Assembly (NCBI GenBank): GCA_051920445.1
Contig: JBPPLN010000001.1
Location: 992,001 to 1,056,000, forward strand
Direction: 5' to 3'
Source of the DNA: CAG-177 sp003514385
Lineage (GTDB): Bacteria; Bacillota; Clostridia; Oscillospirales; Acutalibacteraceae
DNA: 64,000 nucleotides
Below are positions 7,624 to 16,586 of the stretch, in pieces. The notes beneath the pieces were generated by a model. It was given only the letters and a program-made list of their open reading frames with translations, was not told where the DNA came from and did not search any database. The translations under genes and the position numbers were made by a program. Numbering within the stretch: position 1 is the first letter of the stretch; each line of letters opens with the position of its first letter.

Positions 7624-10600
7624 ATGGCAAGAATAGCAAAGAGCATGGACGGCAACAATGCTGCTGCATATGTGTCGTACGCGTTCACAGAGGTTGCCGG
7701 TATCTACCCGATAACCCCTTCGAGCCCCATGGCTGACTATGTTGATCAGTGGTCGGCAAAGGGCATGAAAAACATTTTCGGCACGACCGTCAAGGTCGCC
7801 GAGATGCAGTCCGAAGCAGGCGCTGCCGGAACCGTTCACGGTTCTCTGGCCGCAGGTGCTCTCACAACCACCTACACCGCTTCTCAGGGTCTGCTCCTCA
7901 TGATCCCCAATATGTATAAGATCGCAGGCGAGCTGCTTCCCGCAGTTTTCCACGTATCCGCAAGATGCGTCGCTTCTCACGCTCTTAACATCTTCGGCGA
8001 TCATTCCGACGTCTATGCATGTCGTCAGACCGGTTTCGCAATGCTTGCAGAAACCAACCCGCAGGAGGTCATGGACCTCGGCGCTGTTGCGCACCTCGCT
8101 GCAATCAAGGGACGCGTTCCCTTCATCAACTTCTTCGACGGCTTCCGTACCTCGCACGAGATACAGAAGATCCAGGTCTGGGATTACGAAGACCTCAAGG
8201 AGATGTGTGACATGGACGCTGTTGAGGCGTTCAGAAAGCGCGCTCTCAACCCCGAGCGTCCCGTAATGCGCGGCTCTCACGAGAACGGTGATATCTTCTT
8301 CCAGCACCGTGAGGCCTGCAACAAGTATTATGACGCTATCCCCGGCATTGTCGAGGAGTATATGGACAAGGTCAACGCCAAGCTCGGCACTGACTACAAG
8401 CCCTTCAACTACTACGGCGCTCCCGACGCTGACAGAGTCATCGTCGCTATGGGCTCCATCTGCGACGTTGCAGAGGAAGTTATCGACTACCTCACCGCTA
8501 AGGGCGAGAAGGTCGGTCTCGTCAAAGTTCGCCTTTACAGACCCTTCTCCGCTGACAGACTTGTCGCAGCTATCCCCGCAACCGCCAAGAAGATCGCTGT
8601 TCTCGACAGAACAAAGGAGCCCGGCGCTCTCGGCGAGCCCCTCTATCTTGACGTTGTTACCGCTCTTGCTACAAAGGGCGTGACCGCAAAGGTCTGCGGC
8701 GGCCGTTACGGCCTCGGTTCCAAGGACACTCCGCCTTCAAGCGTGTTCGCTGTTTATGACGAGCTCAAGAAGGACGAGCCCAAGAACCAGTTCACTATCG
8801 GCATCAACGATGATGTTACCCACCTGTCCCTCGAGGAGAAGGAAGCTCCCAACACCGCAGCTCCCGGCACCATCGAGTGCAAGTTCTGGGGTCTCGGCGG
8901 CGACGGCACAGTCGGCGCGAACAAGGACTCCATCAAGATCATCGGCGACCACACCGACAAGTACATTCAGGCTTACTTCCAGTATGACTCGAAGAAGACG
9001 GGCGGTATCACCATCTCCCACCTTCGTTTCGGCGACAACCCGATAAAGAGCCCCTACTATATCAACAAGGCTGACTTCGTTGCCTGCCACAACCCCTCCT
9101 ATGTCGAGAAGGGCTACAAGATGGTCAACGATGTTAAGCCCGGCGGCGTTTTCCTCATCAACTGCCAGTGGGACGCTGATGAGCTCAACGAGAAGATGCC
9201 CGCAGAGGCTAAGCGCTACATAGCCAAGAACAACATTCAGCTCTACACCGTCAACGCTATTGATATCGCGGCAAAGATCGGTCTGGGCAAGCGCACCAAC
9301 ACCGTTCTTCAGTCCGCATTCTTCTCCCTTGCCAAGATTCTTCCCGAGGAAGAGGCTATCGGCTACATGAAGGAGAAGGCCCAGAAGTTCATGAAGAAGG
9401 GCAAAGAGATAGTCGAGATGAACGAGAAGGCTATCGACGCCGGCGCTACCGCATACGTCAAGATCGATGTTCCCGCGGACTGGGCTGACGCTGTTGACGC
9501 TCCCAAGGCTGTCAGCGAGAACGGCCCCGAGAAGCTCGTCAAGATGGTCGACTCCATCATGAGACCTGTCGGCCTTATGAACGGCGATTCTCTCCCGGTT
9601 TCCGTCTTTGTTGATCACGCAGACGGCACATTCGAGCAGGGCGCATCCGCCTATGAGAAGCGCGGCGTCGCGGTCATGGTTCCCGAGTGGAACGCAGAGA
9701 CCTGCGCACAGTGCAACCAGTGCTCCTTCGTCTGCCCGCACGCAACTATCCGCCCGTACCTTCTGACCGAAGAAGAGGCTGCCAACGCTCCTGAGGGCGC
9801 AGCTATCGTCGACAAGAAGGCTGGCAAGGGCAAGGGCGTCTATAAGTACACCCTCGCTGTTTCTCCCCTCGACTGCATGGGCTGCGGCGTCTGCGTAGGC
9901 GTCTGCCCGACCAATTCGCTCAAGATGGTCTCCCGTGAGAGCCAGGATGCGAAGCAGTCCGTATTCGATTACATGGTCGCAAACGTCTCCGTCAAGGATG
10001 AGGTTGCAGACGGCACCGTTATCGGCAGCCAGTACAAGACTCCGCTGCTCGAGTTCTCCGGTTCCTGCGCAGGCTGCGCCGAGACCGCTTATGCCCGCCT
10101 GATAACCCAGCTGTTCGGCGATAAGATGTATATCTCCAACGCCACCGGCTGCTCGTCCATCTGGGGCGGTCCCGCTGCGACTTCCCCCTACACCACCAAC
10201 AAGGCCGGCCACGGTCCCGCATGGGCTAACTCCCTGTTCGAGGACAACGCCGAGCACGGCTTCGGTATGCTCCTCGGTCAGAATGCTGTCCGCAACAGAC
10301 TGATCGCAAAGGTCGAGGCTATCGCTGAGTCCGACAAGGCTTCCGACGAGGTCAAGGCTGCTGCTAAGGCATTCCTTGACACGAAGGACGATGTCAAGAC
10401 CAACGGCGCTGCTGCCGACGCACTTGCCGACGCTATCAAGGATATCGACTGCGCAGACTGCAAGGATATCGTTGAGAACAAGGAGTTCCTCTCCAAGAAG
10501 AGCGTCTGGATCTTCGGCGGCGACGGCTGGGCATACGATATCGGTTTCGGCGGCGTTGATCACGTCCTTGCTTCCGGCGAGAACGTCAACATCATGGTCT

Positions 10601-11166
10601 TCGATACCGAGGTCTATTCCAACACCGGCGGACAGGCTTCCAAGGCATCTCAGATCGGTCAGGTCGCTCAGTTCGCGGCTGCCGGTAAGTCGATAGCCAA
10701 GAAGAGCCTTGCCGAGATAGCAATGAGCTACGGCTATGTCTATGTTGCTCAGATCGCTATGGGCGCTAACATGAACCAGACGATAAAGGCAATCGAAGAG
10801 GCTGAGGCTTATCCGGGCCCGTCGATCGTCATCGCCTACGCTCCCTGCGAGATGCACTCCATCAAGGGCGGCATGGTCAACTGCCAGAAGGAAATGAAGA
10901 GAGCTGTCGAGTGCGGCTACTGGAACATGTTCCGCTTCAACCCGATGCTCAAGGCAGAGGGCAAGAACCCCTTCACCATCGACAGCAAGCAGCCTGTCAC
11001 CGAAGAGTATCGCAACTTCCTGCTCAACGAGGCTCGTTATTCCTCGCTGACCCGCTCGTTCCCCGAGCGCGCAGAGAAGCTGTTCAGCGAAGCTGAAGTC
11101 AAGAGCGTCGAGAGATATGAGCACCTGCTCAGACTCAAGGACCTCTATGCACCCAAGGCTGACTGA
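7624..11166 (+). CDS. nifJ: Pyruvate:ferredoxin (flavodoxin) oxidoreductase, single chain
   Basis: An 1180-residue homodimer-type PFOR, full length for the family. It oxidises pyruvate with CoA to acetyl-CoA and CO2 and passes electrons to ferredoxin. Domains in order are the PP-like N-terminal domain (VAGIYPITPSSPMAD), the transketolase-C-like domain II, the gamma domain, and a 2[4Fe-4S] ferredoxin domain (CAQCNQCSFVCP near residue 694, CMGCGVCVGVCP near 750). Last comes the TPP domain with GSCAGCAE near 813 and GDGWAYDIGFGGVDH near 966, including the cysteines of the proximal cluster. The start follows AGGGAGG. Codon use is strongly biased (for example AAG and GGC), as expected of a highly expressed central enzyme. 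A terminator follows. Confidence 0.97.
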   Translation: MARIAKSMDGNNAAAYVSYAFTEVAGIYPITPSSPMADYVDQWSAKGMKNIFGTTVKVAEMQSEAGAAGTVHGSLAAGALTTTYTASQGLLLMIPNMYKIAGELLPAVFHVSARCVASHALNIFGDHSDVYACRQTGFAMLAETNPQEVMDLGAVAHLAAIKGRVPFINFFDGFRTSHEIQKIQVWDYEDLKEMCDMDAVEAFRKRALNPERPVMRGSHENGDIFFQHREACNKYYDAIPGIVEEYMDKVNAKLGTDYKPFNYYGAPDADRVIVAMGSICDVAEEVIDYLTAKGEKVGLVKVRLYRPFSADRLVAAIPATAKKIAVLDRTKEPGALGEPLYLDVVTALATKGVTAKVCGGRYGLGSKDTPPSSVFAVYDELKKDEPKNQFTIGINDDVTHLSLEEKEAPNTAAPGTIECKFWGLGGDGTVGANKDSIKIIGDHTDKYIQAYFQYDSKKTGGITISHLRFGDNPIKSPYYINKADFVACHNPSYVEKGYKMVNDVKPGGVFLINCQWDADELNEKMPAEAKRYIAKNNIQLYTVNAIDIAAKIGLGKRTNTVLQSAFFSLAKILPEEEAIGYMKEKAQKFMKKGKEIVEMNEKAIDAGATAYVKIDVPADWADAVDAPKAVSENGPEKLVKMVDSIMRPVGLMNGDSLPVSVFVDHADGTFEQGASAYEKRGVAVMVPEWNAETCAQCNQCSFVCPHATIRPYLLTEEEAANAPEGAAIVDKKAGKGKGVYKYTLAVSPLDCMGCGVCVGVCPTNSLKMVSRESQDAKQSVFDYMVANVSVKDEVADGTVIGSQYKTPLLEFSGSCAGCAETAYARLITQLFGDKMYISNATGCSSIWGGPAATSPYTTNKAGHGPAWANSLFEDNAEHGFGMLLGQNAVRNRLIAKVEAIAESDKASDEVKAAAKAFLDTKDDVKTNGAAADALADAIKDIDCADCKDIVENKEFLSKKSVWIFGGDGWAYDIGFGGVDHVLASGENVNIMVFDTEVYSNTGGQASKASQIGQVAQFAAAGKSIAKKSLAEIAMSYGYVYVAQIAMGANMNQTIKAIEEAEAYPGPSIVIAYAPCEMHSIKGGMVNCQKEMKRAVECGYWNMFRFNPMLKAEGKNPFTIDSKQPVTEEYRNFLLNEARYSSLTRSFPERAEKLFSEAEVKSVERYEHLLRLKDLYAPKAD

Positions 11167-11187
11167 TAAATAAACTAAATATGTTTT

Positions 11188-11220
11188 CCGCCGTGCTTCA
11201 AAAGAGCGCGGCGGTTTTTT
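11188..11220 (+). terminator. Terminator after PFOR
   Basis: The CCGCCG/CGGCGG stem with inner pairs and an AAAA loop is followed by six Ts. Confidence 0.88.
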
Positions 11221-11234
11221 GTTCAATTCGTCGG

Positions 11235-11263
11235 TTTATTTATACTCGGCGGTGTGATATAAT
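11235..11263 (+). promoter_or_regulatory. Probable promoter of the YibE/F gene
   Basis: TATAAT at 11258-11263 has a weak TTTATT -35 box 17 bp upstream, in the gap after the PFOR terminator. Confidence 0.5.
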
Positions 11264-11363
11264 TAGATATGTTCCAAGCCGCAAATCCATTGCGGGGACG
11301 AATATCAGACAAAAATGCTCCGGCAGCATCGGAGACGCACAGAGAATAAAGCGGGTAATTATT

Positions 11364-12539
11364 TTGGATAAAGCGAAAAAGAAAAGAATAATAGTTTATG
11401 TCTCGACGATAATTTTGTCGATAGTCTATCTGTTCACAGCATACAAAATTGCCATAGGCAACGGCGTTTTCGGCGACAAGGAGGACGTTGTCTCCGTGCG
11501 TGCAAAGGTACTGCGCATCACGGACGAACAAGAAACCGTGAGCGACGAGGAGAGCGGCGGAAAAATCAGCATGCAGTATATATTCTTTGAGGCGAAGGCA
11601 ACCTCCGGCAAGGTGCGCGGCAAGACCCTCTACGCCGTTCAGGAGAAGGATATGCTCTACGGTCTGCCCCAACCCGAGGTCGAGGTCGGTGACAATGTCA
11701 TTCTCGTCTATGACCCGAACGACGAGGGCACGGCGGACTACTACCTCTCCGACTTCTCGCGAATAACGCCGCTCGTGATGCTCTGCGCGTTTTTCTTCCT
11801 GCTGATACTGATTTTCGGGCGTAAGAAGGGACTCGATACGATAATATCGCTCGTGTTCACCTGCCTCGCCGTGTTCATCAACCTTATTCCCGCGATACTC
11901 AACGGGCAGAACATCTACATTTGGTCGATAGTCACCTGCGTCTATATCACGGTCATGACGCTCGTTCTGATTGAGGGCTTGAATGTCAAGTGCTTTGCCG
12001 CGGGAGTCGGATGCGTGGGCGGCGTGCTCGTCGCGGGCGCTCTCGAACTGCTGCTGCGCGATCAGATAAAAATGTCCGGCGTGCTCGACTCGGAGTGGCT
12101 GTATCTCTACAATCTCCGCAAGGACAACCCGATTGACCTCAAGGCGATAATCTTCGCGATGATAATCGTCGGCGCGGTCGGCGCGGTGATGGATGTCGCG
12201 ATGTCGATAGCCTCGTCGCTGTGCGAGATAAACGAAAAATCGCCCGATCTCCCGGCGCGTGAGCTGCTGAAATCCGGGCTCACCATCGGGCGCGACATAA
12301 TGGGCACGATGGCGAACACGCTCGTGCTCGCCTATATCGGCTCGGCGCTCTGCTGCATGCTCCTCATGGTCACTTACAGCAGCAATGTCAGCCAGATACT
12401 CAACCGCGAGCAGATAGCCGTTGAGATTCTTCAGGCGCTCGCCGGCTCGATAGGTATTCTCGCCGCCCTGCCGCTGACCGCGATAACAAGCGTGCTCTGT
12501 CTCAAGCCCCTGAACCGCATTAAACGAAGCGTTCATTGA
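11364..12539 (+). CDS. YibE/F family membrane protein
   Basis: The family call rests on an N-terminal helix (VYVSTIILSIVYLFTAYKIA), a soluble domain of about 110 residues, then six or seven helices (PLVMLCAFFFLLILIFG onward). C-terminal landmarks are MIIVGAVGAVMDVAMSIASS and GRDIMGTMANTLVLAYIGSA, both typical of YibE/F proteins. Function is not established. The open frame begins at 11181, inside the preceding terminator, so that start is impossible. The best fit is TTG 11364 (LDKAKKKR), although no strong Shine-Dalgarno precedes it. The gene lies alone between terminators. Confidence 0.8.
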   Translation: MDKAKKKRIIVYVSTIILSIVYLFTAYKIAIGNGVFGDKEDVVSVRAKVLRITDEQETVSDEESGGKISMQYIFFEAKATSGKVRGKTLYAVQEKDMLYGLPQPEVEVGDNVILVYDPNDEGTADYYLSDFSRITPLVMLCAFFFLLILIFGRKKGLDTIISLVFTCLAVFINLIPAILNGQNIYIWSIVTCVYITVMTLVLIEGLNVKCFAAGVGCVGGVLVAGALELLLRDQIKMSGVLDSEWLYLYNLRKDNPIDLKAIIFAMIIVGAVGAVMDVAMSIASSLCEINEKSPDLPARELLKSGLTIGRDIMGTMANTLVLAYIGSALCCMLLMVTYSSNVSQILNREQIAVEILQALAGSIGILAALPLTAITSVLCLKPLNRIKRSVH

Positions 12540-12675
12540 ACAAATTATCAGCCGATGATATCATTTCATTATTGATTAAATCAACTGTGTTAATTATAGC
12601 ATTTTTTGATTCTTCAATAGGATTATAGAAAAATATGTCTGAATATAGTATAATTTTATTGATTAACTAGTTTGT
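12540..12675. other. Boundary of AT-rich patch
   Basis: From about 12540 the base composition drops sharply to AT-rich DNA, with no ORF or clear terminator after the YibE/F gene. This looks like the left edge of acquired DNA. Confidence 0.4.
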
Positions 12676-12816
12676 AAATTAAGAAGGTTGTTCAAATTAA
12701 TAAAAAAGCTGGATTTATTCATACTGATTCAGAGCAAAAAGAGTTAGTTTTTGGCAAAGAAAGTATAGCAAAACAACTTTTAATAACAAGAGAAATGTAT
12801 ATGGAGATGAGATAGA
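12676..12816 (+). pseudogene. Remnant of an AT-rich gene (C-terminal fragment)
   Basis: A frame is open from just after a TAA to a TAG at 12814-12816, encoding about 46 residues ending in LLITREMYMEMR. It lacks a usable start codon near its beginning and abuts the peptidase gene that follows. It reads like the tail of a decayed protein-coding gene brought in with the peptidase. I cannot assign its family. Confidence 0.4.
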
Positions 12817-13536
12817 ATGAGAATATTTTTATGCGGTGGAGGTTGTGGACAACAAACAGTTGATGCAAATAAGAAATTAAATGAAGTTATAGATCATAAT
12901 AAACCTATATTATATATTCCACTTGCTATGCCAAGTGAAAGACATCCAAGCTGTTATGAATGGATTAAAGATGAATTAAAAGGTATTGATGTTCCAAATA
13001 TAGATATGGTTGTTTCGGGTACCGATTTATTTAATAAAAATTTAGAAAATTATTCTGCATTATTTATTGGTGGTGGAAATACATTTAAATTACTAAAAGA
13101 TTTAAAAGATAGTGGTTCATTTGAAAAAATAAAAGTTTTTATTGAGAATAATGGCATTGTTTTTGGAGGTAGTGCTGGTGCTATAATTTTAGGGCAATGT
13201 ATCGACACATGTAAATATGCAGACAAAAATGAAGTTGACCTTAAAGATTTAATGGGTTTTGATGTAGTAAGCCATTTTTCTTTTCTTTGTCATTTTACAA
13301 ATCAAGATAAAGAAAAGACTGAATTAAATAAAAACTATCTGCTAAAATTATCAAAAAATAAAAAAATAATAGCTCTTCCTGAAGAAGATACTATTTATTA
13401 TGAGAATGGTAAATTTGAAATTATTGGAAATAGACCATTTTATATTTTTGAAGAAGGTAATATGATTTCATATAATGTAAATCAAGATAGGTTAACTAAA
13501 TTTTTAAAGTTAAATAGTAATACTGATTTGAGGTGA
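12817..13536 (+). CDS. Peptidase S51 (dipeptidase E-like) protein, horizontally acquired
   Basis: A 239-residue protein with the S51 layout. It has an N-terminal FLCGGGCG, the ALFIGGGNTFKLLKDL motif near residue 90, and the nucleophile elbow GIVFGGSAGAIILG near residue 120 with its serine. H and E/D follow in the HFSFLCHF and IIALPEEDTIYYE regions. S51 enzymes cleave Asp-X dipeptides (peptidase E) or cyanophycin fragments. The specificity of this one is unknown. The gene is strikingly AT-rich, with AAA/ATT/TTA codons dominating, unlike every neighbour, which argues for recent transfer from a low-GC Firmicute. The stop is followed six bases later by the next HTH start. Confidence 0.85.
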   Translation: MRIFLCGGGCGQQTVDANKKLNEVIDHNKPILYIPLAMPSERHPSCYEWIKDELKGIDVPNIDMVVSGTDLFNKNLENYSALFIGGGNTFKLLKDLKDSGSFEKIKVFIENNGIVFGGSAGAIILGQCIDTCKYADKNEVDLKDLMGFDVVSHFSFLCHFTNQDKEKTELNKNYLLKLSKNKKIIALPEEDTIYYENGKFEIIGNRPFYIFEEGNMISYNVNQDRLTKFLKLNSNTDLR

Positions 13537-13541
13537 TAAAA

Positions 13542-14121
13542 ATGGACTGCAAAAAATCCGGCGCACTCATCCGCAGACTGCGCATCGGCAAGGATATGAC
13601 ACAATCGGCACTCGCCGAGAAACTCGGTGTCATCGTTCAGGCGGTGTCCAAATGGGAGCGCGGTTTAGGTTATCCCGACGTGTCGCTGATAAATGATTTG
13701 AGCTCGATTCTCGGCGTGGACGCGAAAGGGGGCTGCTCTGCGGCGAGCTGAGCGAAAACGCGTGCGACTCGGGCACATGAGGAGAATAAAAATCCTCGTC
13801 TGTCCCGAATGCGGCGCGATATTCACGGGCACGGGGAACGCGGAATTCTCATGCTGCGGCAGAAAGCTTGAACCGCTGAAAGCGCAGAAATCAGACAGCG
13901 AACACACATTAAACATTGAGCGCGCCGACGGCGGGATATATCTGACATTCGACCACGGCATGACAAAGGAGCACCACATAGCATTCATCGCATATGTGAA
14001 TTGCGACCGCGTCCTGCTCGTGCGGCTCTATCCCGAGCAGAGCTCCGAGGTTCTTCTGCCCGCTCTCTACGGCGGCAGATACTACTTCTACTGCACCAAG
14101 CACGGACTGTTCGTAAAATAA
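13542..14121 (+). pseudogene. XRE regulator fused to zinc-ribbon domain, split by two frameshifts
   Basis: The first part (13542-13751) encodes an XRE helix-turn-helix (GALIRRLRIGKDMTQSALAE, VSKWERGLGYPDVS). It then ends in an out-of-family tail. The second part (ATG 13777 to 14121) encodes VCPECGAIFTGTGN, SCCGRKLEPL and HHIAFIAYVNCDRVLLV, the C-terminal half that clostridial proteins of this type carry after the HTH. An intermediate frame around 13716-13770 reads ERGLLCGELSENACDSG, the expected linker. Two single-base deletions, near 13715 and near the ATG at 13777, would explain the three frames. Either the gene is dead or the assembly has errors here. The intact protein would be a DNA-binding regulator with a Cys4-type metal site. 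Confidence 0.7.
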
Positions 14122-14127
14122 AAGAAG

Positions 14128-14155
14128 CTGCCTTGCACCGGCAGGGCAGTTTTTG
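14128..14155 (+). terminator. Terminator after the split regulator
   Basis: CTGCCTTGC/GCAGGGCAG stem with loop ACCG and a T5 tail. Confidence 0.85.
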
Positions 14156-14259
14156 TGTTCATAAATATTGTATCAATAGGTACTTTGCTTGCGTTCAGCA
14201 ATATAATTCAAAGTTGTAGGGCAACGCGAATCCATACACCGATACCGCCAAACGACAAA

Positions 14260-14292
14260 AGCGGCCGTGCATCTGCACAGCCGCTCATTTTT
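14260..14292. terminator. Terminator of the Gfo/Idh/MocA gene
   Basis: The AGCGGC...GCCGCT stem with inner GTGC/GCAC has T-rich tails on both strands. It serves the minus-strand gene and can block plus-strand read-through. Confidence 0.82.
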
Positions 14293-14296
14293 TCTA

Positions 14297-15445
14297 TCAG
14301 ACTTCGGGGATCTCGAGCTCTATCTCATGGCCTATCTGAGCGGAACGGTAGATTCCGTCGAGGATAGCCTGATTGTAGATAGCCTGGCTCGTCGGGACGG
14401 GCGCTTCGCCGCCCTCTTTGACAGCGTCGAGGAACTTTCTGACCTTCCAGTAGAACACGCCCTCCTCGGGCTCTTCGAGCATCGGGACGACTGTCTCGAC
14501 CTCTGCTTCGCCGATGTTTCTGTATATCTTCAGCGGAGCGTCAATGCTGCCCCAGTGACCCGACGACGGTATCTTCAGTCCGGCTTTTGTGCCGAGAACG
14601 ACGGTGTCGCCCATCGTGTCAACATTCATCGCCCATGCGGTCTTGAAATCGATAGTCAGACCGCCCTCGAGGCGGACAAAGCCCGCCGCGAAATCGTCAA
14701 CGCCGAAAACATCCTTGTATTTGTAGTCGTCCGCCTTGCCGAAATAATCGGAGAGGAAGCCCGTGACCGTCAGCGGCTTGGGATAGCCCATGCCGTTCAA
14801 TACCATGTCGAGCGCATAGCAGCCGATGTCGCCGAGCGCTCCGATGCCGCCGGTCTCTTTCTCGATAAAGGTCGTGCCGAACGGGGTCGGGATACCCCTG
14901 CGTCTGCCGCCGCCTATCTGGATATGATAGACCTTGCCGAGCTCGCCGGACTCGATTATGTATTTTATCATCTGCATATTCGGGTTGTAGCGCGGCTGGA
15001 AGCCGACGGAGACTATCTTGCCGTTTCTCTTCTCGGCCTTTCTTATCTCAACGGCCTCGTCGAGAGTGACACACATGGGCTTTTCGAGCAGGACATTGAC
15101 GCCGTGATCGAGTGCATAAATTGTGCACTCCGCATGGGTCATGTTGTAGGTGCAGACGCTGACTGCGTCGAGCTCCTCGTTGTCAATGAGTTCCTTGTGC
15201 GAATGATAGACCCTGACTCCCTCGGGTGCGTTCCACTTTCTGAGGAACTCCTCCGCCTTGCCGTCGACAAGATCCGCCACGCCGACAAGCTCAACATCGG
15301 GCATCTTGAGATATTCGCTGATGTGGCTCTCGGCTATCCAGCCGGTACCGATTATACCGACCTTGAGCTTCTTGCTCGTGTCGATACTGTAGTTGTCCTG
15401 ATCCTTTGTGAAGAGGTTCAGGTCGTTTGCTCTTTTGTCAGACAT
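14297..15445 (-). CDS. Gfo/Idh/MocA family NAD(P)-dependent oxidoreductase
   Basis: A 382-residue sugar-type dehydrogenase. The Rossmann domain starts at about residue 27 (KLKVGIIGTGWIAESHI), preceded by a 25-residue polar extension. The conserved NVLLEKPMCVTLDEA carries the EKP lysine used in NAD binding. The C-terminal alpha/beta domain contains GALGDIGCYALDMVLNGMG with the catalytic-type D-x-x-x-H/Y arrangement. Substrates in this family are sugars, inositols or sugar phosphates. Nothing nearby narrows this. The start is supported by GAGGTT eight bases upstream. It reads in the same direction as the upstream pseudouridine synthase, about 40 bases away. Confidence 0.9.
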   Translation of the reverse strand: MSDKRANDLNLFTKDQDNYSIDTSKKLKVGIIGTGWIAESHISEYLKMPDVELVGVADLVDGKAEEFLRKWNAPEGVRVYHSHKELIDNEELDAVSVCTYNMTHAECTIYALDHGVNVLLEKPMCVTLDEAVEIRKAEKRNGKIVSVGFQPRYNPNMQMIKYIIESGELGKVYHIQIGGGRRRGIPTPFGTTFIEKETGGIGALGDIGCYALDMVLNGMGYPKPLTVTGFLSDYFGKADDYKYKDVFGVDDFAAGFVRLEGGLTIDFKTAWAMNVDTMGDTVVLGTKAGLKIPSSGHWGSIDAPLKIYRNIGEAEVETVVPMLEEPEEGVFYWKVRKFLDAVKEGGEAPVPTSQAIYNQAILDGIYRSAQIGHEIELEIPEV

Positions 15446-15487
15446 TTTTTAACCTCGCTTATTTTTACGGGCTGCGCCCTTTTTTGC

Positions 15488-16210
15488 TTATATAATCTCG
15501 GCCTCCGAGAATATCATCTTGCGCTCGCCGTCGGTCAGCAGACGCGCCTCACCCTCGCCGAGCGTGCCGTCAAGCTTCAGCGCGCCTATCGCCGTTCGGC
15601 GCAGCGCAACAACGCTGTTTTCAACGGACGCGAACATTCTCTTGACCTGATGATACTTGCCCTCGCGTATCTGAACGCGCACCGTGGGCGGCTCATCGCT
15701 TATCTTTCTGAGCCTCGCGGGCAGGCACTCCGTGCCGTCGCCGAGCACCGCGCCCTGCCGCAGGATATCGAGCTGTTCTTCACTTATATCGCTTTCGAGC
15801 GTCGCCTCGTATGTTTTATAGACATGGTGGGACGGCGAGATGAGTCGGTGGGCAAAGTCGCCGTCGTCGGTGATTATCAAAAGTCCCGTTGTGTCTTTGT
15901 CGAGTCTGCCGGCGGGGAAGAGTCCGCGCCTGCTGAGCTCGGGAGGCAGGAGATCGACGACCGTCGGGCAGTCGGGATCCTTTGCGGCGCTGAGCACGCC
16001 GGAGGGCTTGTTGAGCATGATATAGAGATATCGGCGCACGGTGACAATCTTTCCGCTTATTTTAAGCTCGTCGGAATTTATGTCAAGCTGCTCGTCGGCC
16101 GCAAATATTTTTTTGCCGTTCACCTCGACCGCGCCGCTTCTTATGAGCTGCCTTGCGCCGCTGCGGGAAATATTCATCTGCTTTGCAACTGTTTTATCGA
16201 GCCTGTCCAA
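15488..16210 (-). CDS. RsuA-family 16S rRNA pseudouridine synthase
   Basis: A 240-residue enzyme with an S4 RNA-binding domain (LDKTVAKQMNISRSGARQLIRSGAVEVNG). It is followed by the pseudouridine synthase domain with the catalytic motif GRLDKDTTGLLIITDDG, whose Asp is the nucleophile. YKTYEA and REGKYHQVKRMFA are also present. Small-domain RsuA/RluE/RluF relatives modify a single rRNA uridine, and 16S U516 is the likely target. The longest frame starts at 16249. TTG 16210 fits better, with GAGGGGG a few bases upstream and the S4 domain beginning directly afterwards. Confidence 0.9.
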   Translation of the reverse strand: MDRLDKTVAKQMNISRSGARQLIRSGAVEVNGKKIFAADEQLDINSDELKISGKIVTVRRYLYIMLNKPSGVLSAAKDPDCPTVVDLLPPELSRRGLFPAGRLDKDTTGLLIITDDGDFAHRLISPSHHVYKTYEATLESDISEEQLDILRQGAVLGDGTECLPARLRKISDEPPTVRVQIREGKYHQVKRMFASVENSVVALRRTAIGALKLDGTLGEGEARLLTDGERKMIFSEAEII

Positions 16211-16479
16211 TGCGGCGCCCCCTCTTTCCTGATGAAAGGATTTTACCACAAAATATAAAAATTAACAACATACAAATTAAAAATGCCGCAATATAATTGC
16301 TGTTTTGCCCTGCTGCCAAAAATATCCGCAAATTAAAAAATTCCGCTTCTAAATGCGCAGGAGCTGTCAATAATAAAACCGAACAGCAGAAATGCGCGGC
16401 ATTGCCGGCAAAATCTAAAATTTTTATTGCACAACGCCGCCGACACAGAAAAATGCAGTATATTTTTTTGAAAAAAACC
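16211..16479. other. Non-coding gap between rsuA-type gene and murA
   Basis: AT-rich intergenic DNA of about 270 bases. The one short open frame on plus shows no start signal and a composition unlike the genes. I see no RNA motif apart from the murA promoter at its right end. Confidence 0.4.
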
Positions 16480-16508
16480 TTTTCAATGGGGCAAAAAGAT
16501 GATATAAT
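16480..16508 (+). promoter_or_regulatory. Promoter of murA
   Basis: TTTTCA (16480-16485), a 17-bp spacer and TATAAT (16503-16508) lie about 80 bases before the start codon. Confidence 0.7.
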
Positions 16509-16586
16509 TTAGTGTCGTAAAATGTATTTTATTTCATTCGATTTTTACTGCTTTTTTGATATAAAAACTATATAGGAGTGAACAAA

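Noticed and set aside
8737..11226. 829-codon open frame on minus across the PFOR gene
   Set aside because: It is an antisense shadow created by strong codon bias on the plus strand. It has no Shine-Dalgarno and is Leu/Val/Asp-rich without any domain.
13533..13541. ATG-like start for the XRE fragment overlapping the peptidase stop
   Set aside because: ATG 13542 lies behind GAGGTGATAAAA and gives the normal start of the HTH protein. The earlier codons come from the foreign patch.
14267..16258. 663-codon open frame on plus spanning two minus-strand genes
   Set aside because: It runs antisense to the Gfo/Idh/MocA and RsuA genes, both of which have clear domains. Composition is that of a reverse-strand shadow.
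16297..16512. 71-codon plus-strand frame upstream of murA
   Set aside because: AT-rich, no Shine-Dalgarno, and it overlaps the murA promoter.
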